A stretch of DNA of 64,000 nucleotides from JAWVFN01 sp963696625 (GTDB taxonomy: Bacteria > Actinomycetota > Thermoleophilia > Solirubrobacterales > 70-9), in NCBI GenBank assembly GCA_963696625.1, contig CAVOKZ010000038.1, positions 62,001 through 126,000 on the forward strand, written 5' to 3'. The first letter of the stretch is position 1; each line of letters opens with the position of its first letter. Positions 23,505 through 33,268 of this stretch are shown here, one piece after another. Position numbers and translations under genes: made by a program. Below the pieces are notes generated by a model. The model did no database searches. It had not been told where the DNA came from and was given only the letters and a program-made list of their open reading frames with translations.

Positions 23505-24928
23505 GGAACCCGGTGGACCTCGAACAGGTTGGTCCCGAGCTCGAGCTCGGGCAGCCCCGCCGTGATCGCGATCAGGTCGCCGGACTCGGCGACGCCGTGC
23601 TCGCGGGCGAGCAGCGCGCACTCGTCGAGTAGCTGCCGCAGCCGGGTCCAGGGCTCGGCGATCGCGGCGCTGACTCCGAAGAGGAGGTTCATGCGGCGGA
23701 CCGTCGCCGGGCTGGGGGAGACGGCGAGCACCGGCTCGCGCGGCCGGAATGCGGAGACGAGCCGGGCGGTGCGGCCCGAGCCGGTCGGCACGATGATCGC
23801 CGCCAGCCGCAGGCGATAGGTCGCCGCGACCGCGACCTGGGCGACGGCCTCGGCTACGTCGTCGTCCCTGGTGTCGACCCGGTTGAAGACCCAGTCGCCG
23901 TAGGGGAGCTGCTCTTCGGTGCGGCGCGCGATCCGGTCCATCACCCGCACCGCCTCGAGCGGGTGCTCGCCGATCGCGGTCTCCTCCGAGAGCATGACCG
24001 CGTCGGTGCCGTCGTAGATCGCGTTGGCGACGTCGGTGACCTCGGCCCGGGTCGGGCGCGAGGCCTTGACCATCGTCGCCAGCATCTGGGTCGCGGTGAT
24101 CACCGGCTTCGATGCCCGCCCGGCGAGCCTGATCAGCCGCTTCTGGGTCCCCGGGACCTCCTCCACCGGGAGCTCGACCCCGAGGTCGCCGCGGGCGACC
24201 ATGATGCCGCCGGTCGCCGCCGCGATGATCTCCTCGGCCCGCTCGGCGGCCTGCGGCTTCTCGATCTTGGCGATCAGCGGGATGTCGGCGCCGTGGGACT
24301 CGACCTTTTCCCTGACTTGGTCGAGATCGGACGGGCGGCGCACGAACGACACGGCGAGCAGGTCGACCTCGTTCGCGCAGGCGAAGTCGATCCACTCTTC
24401 GTCGTGGGTTCCGGCGTCGGGCAATTCGGCGTCGGCCCCGGGGAGGTTGACGCCCTGATGCGAGCTGACCGCGCCCCCGGCCTCGACCTCGAGCTTGACC
24501 GACGGTCCGGCGACCTCGAGCACCTTGAGCCGCACCCGGCCGTCGGCGAGAAAGACGGGGTCGCCGGGGTTGACCGCGTGGGTGATCCCGGCGAACTGGA
24601 TCGGCAGGCGCTCCGCGTTGCCGACGCCGTCGTCGCCGCTCATCTCCACGGTCGAGCCCGAATGGAGCACCGCGACGTCGTCCTCGAGGTCGCCGAGGCG
24701 GAGCTTGGGCCCGGGCAGGTCGCCGAGGATCCCGACCTCGCGACCGAGCTTCTTCGAGGCCGCGCGGATGCGCTTTATGGCCTCGGCGTGCTCGGCGGCC
24801 GTCCCGTGCGAGAAGTTGAGCCGGACGACGTCGACGCCCGCTTCGATCAGGGCCTCGATCCGCTCGGGCTCGCGCGTCGCCGGCCCGAGCGTCGCGACGA
24901 TCTTGGTTCGGCGTCTGGGATCGCGCAT
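23501..24928 (-). CDS. pyk: pyruvate kinase
   Basis: 475 residues, standard length. Starts RRTKIVATLGPATREPERIEALIEAGVDVVRLNFSHG. The active-site block IPLIAKIEKPQAAERAEEIIAAATGGIMVARGDLGVELP contains the catalytic lysine and metal-binding Glu/Asp, and KPVITATQMLATMV follows. It makes pyruvate and ATP from phosphoenolpyruvate and ADP, the last glycolytic step. A single-gene transcript, convergent with the thioesterase. Confidence 0.96.
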   Translation of the reverse strand: MRDPRRRTKIVATLGPATREPERIEALIEAGVDVVRLNFSHGTAAEHAEAIKRIRAASKKLGREVGILGDLPGPKLRLGDLEDDVAVLHSGSTVEMSGDDGVGNAERLPIQFAGITHAVNPGDPVFLADGRVRLKVLEVAGPSVKLEVEAGGAVSSHQGVNLPGADAELPDAGTHDEEWIDFACANEVDLLAVSFVRRPSDLDQVREKVESHGADIPLIAKIEKPQAAERAEEIIAAATGGIMVARGDLGVELPVEEVPGTQKRLIRLAGRASKPVITATQMLATMVKASRPTRAEVTDVANAIYDGTDAVMLSEETAIGEHPLEAVRVMDRIARRTEEQLPYGDWVFNRVDTRDDDVAEAVAQVAVAATYRLRLAAIIVPTGSGRTARLVSAFRPREPVLAVSPSPATVRRMNLLFGVSAAIAEPWTRLRQLLDECALLAREHGVAESGDLIAITAGLPELELGTNLFEVHRVP

Positions 24929-24953
24929 CGCTTAATGATCCCCTACGGCCGCG

Positions 24954-27349
24954 TTACGCCTCGGGATCCTCGAGCCGCTCGACCACCGGCAGTCGCCAAA
25001 CCACGCTCGCGAGGACCAGGCCGCCGGCGGCGGAGAGCATCGCCAGGAAGAGCTGGCCGCCGCCGAGCACGGTGAAGCCTCGAAGAAGTCGCGCAGCGGC
25101 GGCGCCGCCAGCGCCAGGGCGTAGAGCGCGCCGAGCGCCGCGACCAGGGCGAGCATGTAGCTCTGGATCGCGATGTGCTCGCGCCCGGGTCCGCGCTCGA
25201 GCAGGAGGATGAACGAGAGGCCGAGGATCACCAGCGTCGTCGTCGCCGCGGTCCTGCCGGCCTCGAGCGAGCCGCCGAAGACGGTGTCGACGAGGAAGAA
25301 CGAGGCGAGCGAGCCTGCGGCGATCGCCAGCCCCGCCGGCACCGCGAACGCCGCCAGCGCCCGCATCAGCCGGCCGCGGTAGAGCGGGCCGTCGCTCGGC
25401 GCGAGCGCGAGCACGAACGAGGGGATGCCGATGGTGATGAAAGCGGCGAGGGTCAGGTGGCGGGGGAGGAAGGGGAAGGCCCAGCCCGCGATGCCGACCG
25501 TTGCGATCAGCGCCGCGGCGTAGACGGTCTTGGTCAGGTAGAGGCGGGCGAGCCGGTGGATGTTGCGCGCGATCCGGCGCCCTTCGGAGACGGCGCGGGG
25601 CAGTCGCGAGAACTGGTCCTCGAGCAGGACGATGTCGGCGACGCCCTTGGTGATCTGGCTGCCCGAACCCATCGCCACCGCGAGCTTTGCCCGCTTCAGC
25701 GCCGGCACGTCGTTGACGCCGTCGCCGATCATCGCCGTGTGGTGGCCTGCGTCGGTCAGCGCTCCGACCAGCAGCTTCTTCTGCTCGGGGCGGATGCGGC
25801 AGAAGATCGTGTTCTCGTCGGCCACCCGGGCAAGCTCGCGCGCGTCGGTGGGGAGATCGTCGCCGGTGATCACCCCGGCGTCGTCGGGGATGCCGATCGA
25901 CTTGGCGACCGCGGTCACGGTCGAGGCGGCGTCGCCCGAGATCAGCTTCAGGTCCATGTGCTGCTCGCGCATGTATTCGATCGTCTCCGCCGAGTCCGAG
26001 CGCAGCGTCTCCTCGAGCACGATCAGCGCCAGCGGCGCCAGTGCCGGCGGCGGCTGGGCGGCGGGATCGCCGGGAAGCGGGGCAGTCGCGGTTCCGAAGG
26101 CGACGACCCGCCGCCCGGCCGCGGTGTGGGCCTCGAGGTTCTGCTGGAGGGCGGGGGGGAGGGTCAGCGCGCCGGCCTCGGCGAGCACGTCGGGGGCCCC
26201 GAGCACGTAGCTGCGCCCGGGTCCGCCGCCGTCGAGGGTGAGCCCGCTCCACTTCCACTCCGATGAGAAGGGCACCTCGGCCGCGACCTTCTGCGGGCGT
26301 CCGGGGTAGGTCTCGGCGATCGCCTGCAGCGTGCGGTTTCGCTCGCCGGCGCTGGCGGCGAACCGCGAGAGCGCTTCCTGCGCCCGCGCCGGGTTCTCGG
26401 CGTCGGCGGCCTCGACGCCGACGAGGTTCAGCTCGCCGCTGGTCAGGGTCCCGGTCTTGTCGATGCAGATCGTGTCGACCGCGGCGAGCGACTCGGTCGC
26501 GGCGACCTGCTGGACCAGGGTCTGCGCCCGCGCGAGGCGAACCGCGGCGACGGCGAGGGTGACGCTCATCAGCAGCACCAGGCCCTCGGGAATCAGCGTG
26601 ATCAGGCCGGCGGTGGCGGTCTGGGCCGCCTCGTCGGTCGGCGTCGCCCGCGCGAACAGAGCGAGGATCTGCGCGATCCCGAGCGGGATCATCAGGTAGA
26701 CGGTGTACCTGAGCACCTCGTTTACCTCCTCCTGCAGCGGCGACGGCGGGTGGCGGAAGGTGCGCGCCTCGCCCGCGATCCGCTCGGCGTAGCTGTCCTC
26801 GCGCACGGCGTCGACCTCGTAGTAGCCGGAGCCGGAGATCGCGAACGAGCCCGAGAGCGCCCGCTGGCCCGGGCGCTTGCGGATTCCGTCGGGCTCGCCG
26901 GTGAGAGCCGACTCGTCGAGGGTCAGCCCCCGCGACTCGGCGACCTCGCCGTCGGCGACGAGCTGGTCGCCGGGCTCGACCCTGATCAGGTCGCCGGGCA
27001 CGACCTCCTCGCCGCGCAGCTCTTCGATCTCGCCGTCGCGAACCGCCTTCGCCTTCGGCGCCACCAGCAGCGCCAGCTGGTCGAGGACCTCCTTCGCCTT
27101 CAGCTCCTGGCGGATGCCGATGTAGGAGTTGATGATCGCGATCAGCCCGAACAGCGCGTCGGCGAACAACCCCAGCGACAGCACGACGATGAAGAAGACG
27201 CCGATGATCGCGTTGAACAGCGTGAAGACGTTGCCGGCGATGATGCTCGAGGCCGAGCGGCTGGCGTGATCGGAGACCGGGCCGAGGTGGCGCAGGCGCC
27301 GCTTGGCCTCTTTGCTCGAAAGGCCCTGCGGGTGTGACTCGGCGCTCAC
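24954..27349 (-). CDS. P-type cation ATPase, CtpE-like (frameshifted near C-terminus)
   Basis: About 798 residues after repair of one base. Actuator motif LDESALTGEPDG, M4 motif LITLIPEGLVLLMSV (PEGL), phosphorylation site CIDKTGTLTSGELN, and hinge MIGDGVNDVPALKRAKLAVAMG. The PEGL motif and overall plan resemble actinobacterial CtpE, a calcium importer, rather than the copper type (no CPC). GTG 27349 is chosen because a separate gene ends at 27408 and the open frame beyond is not conserved. The frame is lost near 25079: LRDFFEA must shift to FTVLGGGQLFLAML to finish the last two membrane segments. Confidence 0.87.
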
Positions 27350-27407
27350 CGCCTCATCTATACAGGAGGCGGCTGACCGGTCTTGAAGAGCCGGGGCGAC
27401 GGCGGCG

Positions 27408-27611
27408 CTAGCGGCGGCCGGCGCGGTTGCGCCAGTACAACGCGGTTGCCTCGCACTCGAGGCGAACCTTCTCTGCGTCACACGCCTCTTCGGCCATCCC
27501 GACCTTCTCGAGGCCATCCCGTCGCTCGCTGTACTTCGCGGCCCGCTGCTCGGCCTTCTCGGCCTTGGCGAGCATCTCTTCCTTGCTGAATTTTTCTACG
27601 AGCGTTGCCAT
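27408..27611 (-). CDS. small charged helical protein
   Basis: 67 residues, mostly Ala/Glu/Lys/Arg in one long helix (KFSKEEMLAKAEKAEQRAAKYSERRD, with a later CDAEKVRLECEATALYWRNRAG). Two cysteines. No named family is recognised. ATG 27611 is a clean start, 58 bases upstream of the P-type ATPase start in the same direction. Codon bias and the regular helix support a real gene. Confidence 0.6.
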   Translation of the reverse strand: MATLVEKFSKEEMLAKAEKAEQRAAKYSERRDGLEKVGMAEEACDAEKVRLECEATALYWRNRAGRR

Positions 27612-27752
27612 GTGTGTAATCCCTAACCCTTTGTTCGGCAGAAGTTGCGCCCGACATTAGCAATCGCTTACGGCGGCATGCGCCCCTTGTAACGAGCTGG
27701 GCGATCGCTGCCAGCGCCAGGACGGGCCCCGAGTCAATAGGCTGCCCCCCCG

Positions 27753-28832
27753 ATGGCGCTCAAACTCGGTCTCAATCTCGGCTACTGGGGCATCGGCCCA
27801 CAGGGCGACGAAGCGGTGGAGCTGGTCCAGGCCGCCGAGCGCGCCGGCTTCGAGTCGGTCTGGGCGGCCGAGTCCTACGGCTCCGACGCCGTCAGCGTGC
27901 TCGCCTACATGGCGGGGAAGACCGAGAAGGTCAATCTCGGGGCCGCGATCCTCCAGGTCCCCGCGCGCCAGCCGGCCGCAGCCGCGATGGCCGGCGTCAC
28001 CATCGACGCGCTCTCGGGCGGCCGCTTCATGTTCGGCTTCGGGCCCTCGGGGCCGCAGGTATCGGAGGGCTGGTACGGCGTGCCCTACGCGAAGCCGTGG
28101 GGCCGCACCCGCGAATACATTGAGATCGTCAAGGAGATCGTCGCCCGGGAAGGACGGCTCGAGCACCAGGGCAAGCACTACACGCTGCCGTTGATGGAGG
28201 GCGAGGGCGTCACCGGCCAGGGCAAGGCGCTGAAGCTCAACGTCCACCCGGTCCGCAGCGAGATCCCCATCTTCGTCGGCGCAATCGGCCGCAAGTCGGT
28301 CGAGATGGCCGCCGAGATCTGCGACGGCTGGATCCCGATCTTCTTCTCGCTCGACAAGTGGGAGGAGACCTGGGGCGAGCACCTCGAGGCCGGATTCGCC
28401 AAGGGCGGCCGCAGCCGCGAGGACCTCGAGGTATCGCCGAGCGTCCAGGTCGCCGTCGACGGCGACCTGGACGCCGCGCGGGCGATCGTGCGCACGGGCC
28501 TCCTCCTCTACCTCGGCGGCATGGGCAGCCGCGAGACCAACTTCTACGTCGACCTCGCCTGCCGCTTCGGTTTCGAGAAGGAGGCGCTCGAGGTCCAGGG
28601 CCTCTACCTCGACGGCAAGCGCGAGGAGGCGATGGCGGCGATCCCCGACGAGCTGGTCGAGGTCACCTCGATGATCGGCTCCGAGGACGAGGTCGCCGAC
28701 CGGCTCGCCAAGTTCGCCGCCAGCGGCGTCGACCGGCTGATCATCTCCCCGGTCCAGGTGAGCGCCGACGAGCGCCGGCACACGATCGAGCGCGTGGCCG
28801 CGATGGCCGGCGCCGGTGCCGTCTCTGCCTGA
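27753..28832 (+). CDS. LLM-class F420-dependent oxidoreductase
   Basis: 359 residues with the luciferase-like TIM barrel: LGYWGIGPQGDEAVELVQAAERAGFESVWAAESYGSDA, the cis-peptide region VNLGAAILQVPARQPA, and LSGGRFMFGFGPSGPQVSEGWYG. Family members use coenzyme F420 for hydride transfer to varied substrates. ATG 27753 lies nine bases after TAGGCT. The ABC transporter genes follow, overlapping its 3' end, so the three may be co-transcribed. Confidence 0.88.
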   Translation: MALKLGLNLGYWGIGPQGDEAVELVQAAERAGFESVWAAESYGSDAVSVLAYMAGKTEKVNLGAAILQVPARQPAAAAMAGVTIDALSGGRFMFGFGPSGPQVSEGWYGVPYAKPWGRTREYIEIVKEIVAREGRLEHQGKHYTLPLMEGEGVTGQGKALKLNVHPVRSEIPIFVGAIGRKSVEMAAEICDGWIPIFFSLDKWEETWGEHLEAGFAKGGRSREDLEVSPSVQVAVDGDLDAARAIVRTGLLLYLGGMGSRETNFYVDLACRFGFEKEALEVQGLYLDGKREEAMAAIPDELVEVTSMIGSEDEVADRLAKFAASGVDRLIISPVQVSADERRHTIERVAAMAGAGAVSA

Positions 28833-29556
28833 CGCTGCGGCCGCAATCACCGTCAGCGGCCTCCGCGTGATCCGCGGCGGCAATCCGGTCCTGCACGGGC
28901 TCGACTTCGCCGTGCCCGAGCGAACGATCACCGGTCTGCTCGGCCCCAGCGGCTGCGGCAAGTCGACGCTGATGCGGGCGATCGTCGGCGTCCAGATCGT
29001 CGAGGCGGGCACGGTCGAGGTCTTGGGGGAGCCGGCGGGTTCGCCGCCGTTGCGGCCGCGTGTCGGCTACGTGACCCAGGCGCCGTCGGTCTATGACGAC
29101 CTCAGCGTCACCGAGAACCTCAGGTACTTCGCCCGCATCCTCGGCGTCTCCGAGGAGCGGATCGCGAGCGTCATCGACCAGGTCGATCTCGGCGGCTACG
29201 CCGACCGGGTCACGGCGAACCTCTCGAGCGGTCAGCGAGCCCGCGTCTCCCTCGCCACGGCGCTGCTCGGCGAGCCCGAGCTGTTGGTGCTCGACGAACC
29301 GACCGTCGGCCTCGATCCCGTCCTGCGCGAGGAGCTGTGGCAGACGTTTCGCGAGCTCGCTGACGGGGGCGCGACGCTGCTGGTCTCGAGCCACGTCATG
29401 GACGAGGCCGAGCGCTGCGACAGCCTGCTGCTGATGCGAGAGGGCCGGCTGCTGGCGACCGAGACGCCGGAGGAGCTCCGCCGGCGCACCGGCGAGCAGG
29501 ACCTCGAGAAGGCGTTCCTGCGGCTGATCGAATCCGCGGCCGGGGCCGCACCTTGA
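28816..29556 (+). CDS. ABC transporter ATP-binding protein
   Basis: 246 residues. Walker A GPSGCGKST, signature LSSGQRARVSLA, Walker B LLVLDEPTVGLD, and the switch histidine in LLVSSHVMDEAE. The DRA-type drug/antibiotic exporter family fits best. Start uncertain: GTG 28816 overlaps the preceding gene by 17 bases; an ATC at 28847 (ITVSGLRVIRGG) would also give a standard N-terminus. It pairs with the permease that starts inside its stop codon. Confidence 0.9.
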   Translation: MPSLPDAAAAITVSGLRVIRGGNPVLHGLDFAVPERTITGLLGPSGCGKSTLMRAIVGVQIVEAGTVEVLGEPAGSPPLRPRVGYVTQAPSVYDDLSVTENLRYFARILGVSEERIASVIDQVDLGGYADRVTANLSSGQRARVSLATALLGEPELLVLDEPTVGLDPVLREELWQTFRELADGGATLLVSSHVMDEAERCDSLLLMREGRLLATETPEELRRRTGEQDLEKAFLRLIESAAGAAP

Positions 29557-30290
29557 GCCCGCGCGTCGCCTTCGCCACCGTCGCGCGCGTGCTCACCCAG
29601 CTCCGCCGCGATCCGCGGACGATCGCCCTGCTGCTGGTGGTGCCGGGGGCGCTGATCACCCTGCTCAAATACGTCTTCGACGGGGACCCGGGGGCGTTCG
29701 ACCGGATCGGCGGACCTCTCGTCGGCCTCTTCCCGTTCATCACGATGTTCCTCGTCACCTCGATCACAATGCTCCGGGAGCGCACTACGGGGACGCTCGA
29801 ACGGCTGATGACGATGCCGCTCGCCAAGATCGACATCTTGCTCGGCTACGGGCTGGCCTTCGCGATCGTCGCCACGGTTCAGGCGCTGATCACCGGGGCC
29901 GTGGCGTTCGGCGTGCTCGGGCTCGACGTCGCCGGCTCGACGTTCGTGGTCCTGCTGCTCGCGGTCGCCAACGCGGTGCTCGGCATGGCGCTCGGTCTCT
30001 CGGTCAGCGCCTTCGCCCAGACCGAGTTCCAGGCGGTCCAGTTCATGCCGGCTTTCATCTTCCCCCAGCTCCTCCTCTGCGGCCTGTTTGTCGCCCGCGA
30101 CAAGATGGCGCCCGCCCTCGAGGCCGTTTCCTACGCACTGCCCCTCACCTACGCCTTCGACGCGATCGACCGCGTGACGTCGGGCGGCGAGCTCGGCGGC
30201 AAAGGCAAGATCGACGTCGCCGTCGTCATCGGCGCCACGCTGCTTTCGCTCGCCCTCGGCGCCCTGACGCTGAGGCGCAGGACCTCGTAA
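29553..30290 (+). CDS. ABC-2 type transporter permease
   Basis: 245 residues, six membrane segments, with the ABC-2 family motif MLRERTTGTLERLMTMPLAK after the second segment. It starts at TTG 29553, overlapping the ATPase stop (TTGA). With the ATPase it forms a half-set that would dimerise as a drug, lipid or polysaccharide exporter; the cargo is not evident. Confidence 0.9.
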   Translation: MSPRVAFATVARVLTQLRRDPRTIALLLVVPGALITLLKYVFDGDPGAFDRIGGPLVGLFPFITMFLVTSITMLRERTTGTLERLMTMPLAKIDILLGYGLAFAIVATVQALITGAVAFGVLGLDVAGSTFVVLLLAVANAVLGMALGLSVSAFAQTEFQAVQFMPAFIFPQLLLCGLFVARDKMAPALEAVSYALPLTYAFDAIDRVTSGGELGGKGKIDVAVVIGATLLSLALGALTLRRRTS

Positions 30291-30340
30291 CCGGGGCCGG
30301 GGCCTCGCGCCCGATTCCAATAACCTGCCGCGGCTGACGA

Positions 30341-31489
30341 ATGAAGATTGCGGTTCCCAAAGAGACGGCTGAGGGGGAGCGACGGGTGGCGATGGTGCCC
30401 GACGTCGCCAAAGCCCTGACGGCCAAGGAGATCGGCGTCGTCGTCGAGTCCGGCGCCGGCGATGCCGCGTCGTACCCCGACGCCCAGTACGCCGAGGCGG
30501 GCGCCGAGCTCGGCGACCCGTGGTCGGCCGAGATCGTCGCCAAGGTCACGCCGCCCACCGACGAGGAGATCGCCAAGCTCTCCTCGGGCCAGGTCCTGAT
30601 CGGCTTCCTCGAGCCGCTGACCAACCCCGAGCTGGCTCAGAAGCTGGCCTCGGCCGGTGTCACGAGCATTGCGGTCGAGGCGATTCCGCGGATCACCCGC
30701 GCCCAGTCGATGGACGCGCTCTCCTCGCAGGCAAACCTCGGCGGCTATCTCTCGGTGCTGATCGCCGCCCGCGAGTCGGGCCGTCTGTTCCCGATGATGA
30801 CCACGGCGGCGGGAACGATCCCGCCGGCGAAGGTTCTGGTCCTCGGCGCCGGCGTCGCCGGGCTGCAGGCGATCGCCACCGCCAAGCGCCTCGGCGGCGT
30901 CGTCACCGGCTTCGACGTGCGCTCCGTCGTCAAGGAGCAGATCGAGTCGCTCGGCGGGCGCTTCCTCGAGGTCGAGGCCGTCAAGGACGCCGAGGGCGAG
31001 GGCGGCTACGCGCGGCCGCTGACCGACGAGGAGAACGAGCAGCTTCGCGGCGAGCTGTCCAAGGCCGCCGCCCGCCAGGACGTGATCATCACCACGGCCC
31101 AGATCCCGGGCCGCGACGCGCCTCTGCTGATCACCGACGAGGCCGTCGCCGCGATGGCGCCCGGCTCGGTGATCGTCGACATGGCCGCGGGCAGCGGCGG
31201 CAACGTGGCTCCGTCGAAGCCCGACGAGACCGTCGTCACTCCAAACGGGGTGAAGGTGATCGGGCCGACCAACCTTCCCTCAGAGATGGCGGGCGACGCG
31301 TCGGCGCTCTACGCCAAGAACGTCCAGAACCTGGTTGAGCTGATGGTCGGCGAGGGCGGCGCCCTCAACCTCGACTTCGACGACGAGATCATCAACGGCG
31401 CCTGCATCACCCACGGCGGCGAGGTTCGCGACGCCGAGGCTCGCAAGCCCAAGCCGAAGCCCGAAGCCACCCCAGCGACCAGCGACTAG
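30341..31489 (+). CDS. pntAA: NAD(P) transhydrogenase subunit alpha 1 (NAD-binding domain I)
   Basis: 382 residues. Begins MKIAVPKETAEGERRVAMVP, an alanine-dehydrogenase-like start, with the NAD fold KVLVLGAGVAGLQAIATAKRLGG and the mobile-loop region. It has the soluble domain only, so this is the three-subunit form found in many bacteria. With the next two genes it makes a membrane pump that uses the proton gradient to reduce NADP+ with NADH. A TAACCT hexamer lies 14 bases before the ATG. Confidence 0.95.
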   Translation: MKIAVPKETAEGERRVAMVPDVAKALTAKEIGVVVESGAGDAASYPDAQYAEAGAELGDPWSAEIVAKVTPPTDEEIAKLSSGQVLIGFLEPLTNPELAQKLASAGVTSIAVEAIPRITRAQSMDALSSQANLGGYLSVLIAARESGRLFPMMTTAAGTIPPAKVLVLGAGVAGLQAIATAKRLGGVVTGFDVRSVVKEQIESLGGRFLEVEAVKDAEGEGGYARPLTDEENEQLRGELSKAAARQDVIITTAQIPGRDAPLLITDEAVAAMAPGSVIVDMAAGSGGNVAPSKPDETVVTPNGVKVIGPTNLPSEMAGDASALYAKNVQNLVELMVGEGGALNLDFDDEIINGACITHGGEVRDAEARKPKPKPEATPATSD

Positions 31490-31507
31490 CGACCAGCGAC
31501 CAAACCC

Positions 31508-31840
31508 ATGGATCTAGTAACCGAGATAACAATCTTCGTACTGGCGGCATTCGTCGGCTTTGAAGTCATCTCGAAGGTGCCGACGACGCTGCACACGCCG
31601 CTGATGTCTCAGACCAACGCGATCCACGGGATCGTCGTGCTCGGCGGCCTGATCGTGATCGGCGCCTCCGACAACATCGTCAACGAGGTCATCGGCACGA
31701 TCGCGATCGCCTTCGGGACGATCAACGTGGTCGGCGGCTTCCTTGTGACCGACCGGATGCTGGGCATGTTCGTGCGCAAGGAGAAGCCGAAGGCCGAGGA
31801 AGAAAAGCCCGACGCGAGCGTCAAGCCGGAGGACCTCTAG
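31508..31840 (+). CDS. pntAB: NAD(P) transhydrogenase subunit alpha 2 (membrane)
   Basis: 110 residues with three membrane segments (ITIFVLAAFVGFEVISKVP, then SQTNAIHGIVVLGGLIVIG, and NVVGGFLVTDRMLGMFV). HTPLMSQTNAIHGIVVLG is the conserved core of this subunit. It forms part of the proton channel. A short CAGCGAC tandem repeat lies between it and pntAA. The pntB GTG follows its stop at once. Confidence 0.95.
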   Translation: MDLVTEITIFVLAAFVGFEVISKVPTTLHTPLMSQTNAIHGIVVLGGLIVIGASDNIVNEVIGTIAIAFGTINVVGGFLVTDRMLGMFVRKEKPKAEEEKPDASVKPEDL

Positions 31841-33268
31841 GTGATCCCCGCTCCCCTCGCAGCGCTCGCCCCCGATTCGGACATCGTCCGCATCGCCTAC
31901 ATCGTCGCCTTCTCGCTGTTCATCTTCGGCATCCGCCAGGGCACCCACCCGACGACGGCCAAGCGCGGCAACCTGATCGCCGCCGTCGGCATGGCGGTCG
32001 CGGTCGCGGCGACCCTCGCCCAGGACGTGATCGGCAACTGGGGCCTGATCGTGATCGGGATCGGCGCCGGGACGATCGTCGGCGTCGTCGCCTCGAAACG
32101 GGTGCAGATGACCGCGATGCCGCAGATGGTCGCCCTCTACAACGGCGTCGGCGGCGGCGCCGTGGCGCTGATCGCCTGGTCCGAGTACCGGACCGCGATC
32201 CAGGCGAGCGAGACGATCCCCCTTGACGTCCTGATTCCGACCCTGTTCTCGATGGTCGTCGGCTCGGTCTCGTTCTGGGGCTCGAACATCGCCTTCGGCA
32301 AGCTCCAGGACATCATCCCGACCCAGCCGCTGAAGGTGCCCGGCCAGCAGATCGTCAACATCCTGCTGCTCGCCGGGATCGTCGCCGGCTGCATCGTGCT
32401 CGGCATCGACAACGGCGGCGATGACCTCAACCAGCCGCTGTTCATCGCGGTGCTGATCGCCGCCGGCGTGCTCGGCAACCTCGTCGTGCTGCCGATCGGC
32501 GGCGCCGACATGCCGGTCGTGATCTCGATGCTGAACGCGTTCACCGGCCTCGCCGCAGCGGCCGCGGGCATCGCGCTCGACAACACCGTGCTGATCGTCG
32601 CCGGAACCCTCGTCGGCTCTTCGGGAACGCTGCTGACGATGGAGATGGCGACGGCGATGAACCGCTCGATCGGCAACATCCTCTTCTCCGGCTTCGGCGG
32701 CGCGCCCGCCGGCGGCGGTGGTGACGCGGAGGAGCGCCCGCACAAGTCCGTCACCGCGCAGGACGCGGCGATCGCGCTCGCCTATGCCGACTCGGTCGTG
32801 ATCGTCCCCGGCTATGGCATGGCCGTCGCCCAAGCCCAGCACGCGGTCAAGGAGATGGCCGACGAGCTCGGCAAGCGCGGCGTCACCGTCAACTACGCGA
32901 TCCACCCGGTCGCGGGGCGGATGCCCGGCCACATGAACGTGCTGCTCGCCGAGGCCGACGTCCCCTACGACAAGCTCCGCGAGATGGAGGACATCAACCC
33001 CGAGATGCCGCGCACCGACGTCGCCGTCGTGATCGGCGCCAACGACGTCACCAACCCGGCGGCCAAGAACGACCCGGACTCGCCGATCGCGGGGATGCCG
33101 ATCATCGAGGTCTCCGAGGCCCAGCAGGTGATCGTGATCAAGCGCTCGATGAGCCCGGGCTTCGCCGGCATCGACAACGACCTCTTCTACCTCGACAACA
33201 CCTCGATGCTGTTCTCGGACGCCAAGGCCGCCGCCCAGGAGATCGCGGCCGAGGTCGAGAAGCTCTAG
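31841..33268 (+). CDS. pntB: NAD(P) transhydrogenase subunit beta
   Basis: 475 residues: eight or nine membrane segments in the first 270 residues, then the NADP-binding domain III with VIVPGYGMAVAQAQHAVKEMAD and HPVAGRMPGHMNVLLAEADVPYD. GTG start directly after the pntAB stop. This domain supplies NADPH. Its TAG stop shares CTAG (33265-33268) with the stop of the convergent fic gene. Confidence 0.96.
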   Translation: MIPAPLAALAPDSDIVRIAYIVAFSLFIFGIRQGTHPTTAKRGNLIAAVGMAVAVAATLAQDVIGNWGLIVIGIGAGTIVGVVASKRVQMTAMPQMVALYNGVGGGAVALIAWSEYRTAIQASETIPLDVLIPTLFSMVVGSVSFWGSNIAFGKLQDIIPTQPLKVPGQQIVNILLLAGIVAGCIVLGIDNGGDDLNQPLFIAVLIAAGVLGNLVVLPIGGADMPVVISMLNAFTGLAAAAAGIALDNTVLIVAGTLVGSSGTLLTMEMATAMNRSIGNILFSGFGGAPAGGGGDAEERPHKSVTAQDAAIALAYADSVVIVPGYGMAVAQAQHAVKEMADELGKRGVTVNYAIHPVAGRMPGHMNVLLAEADVPYDKLREMEDINPEMPRTDVAVVIGANDVTNPAAKNDPDSPIAGMPIIEVSEAQQVIVIKRSMSPGFAGIDNDLFYLDNTSMLFSDAKAAAQEIAAEVEKL

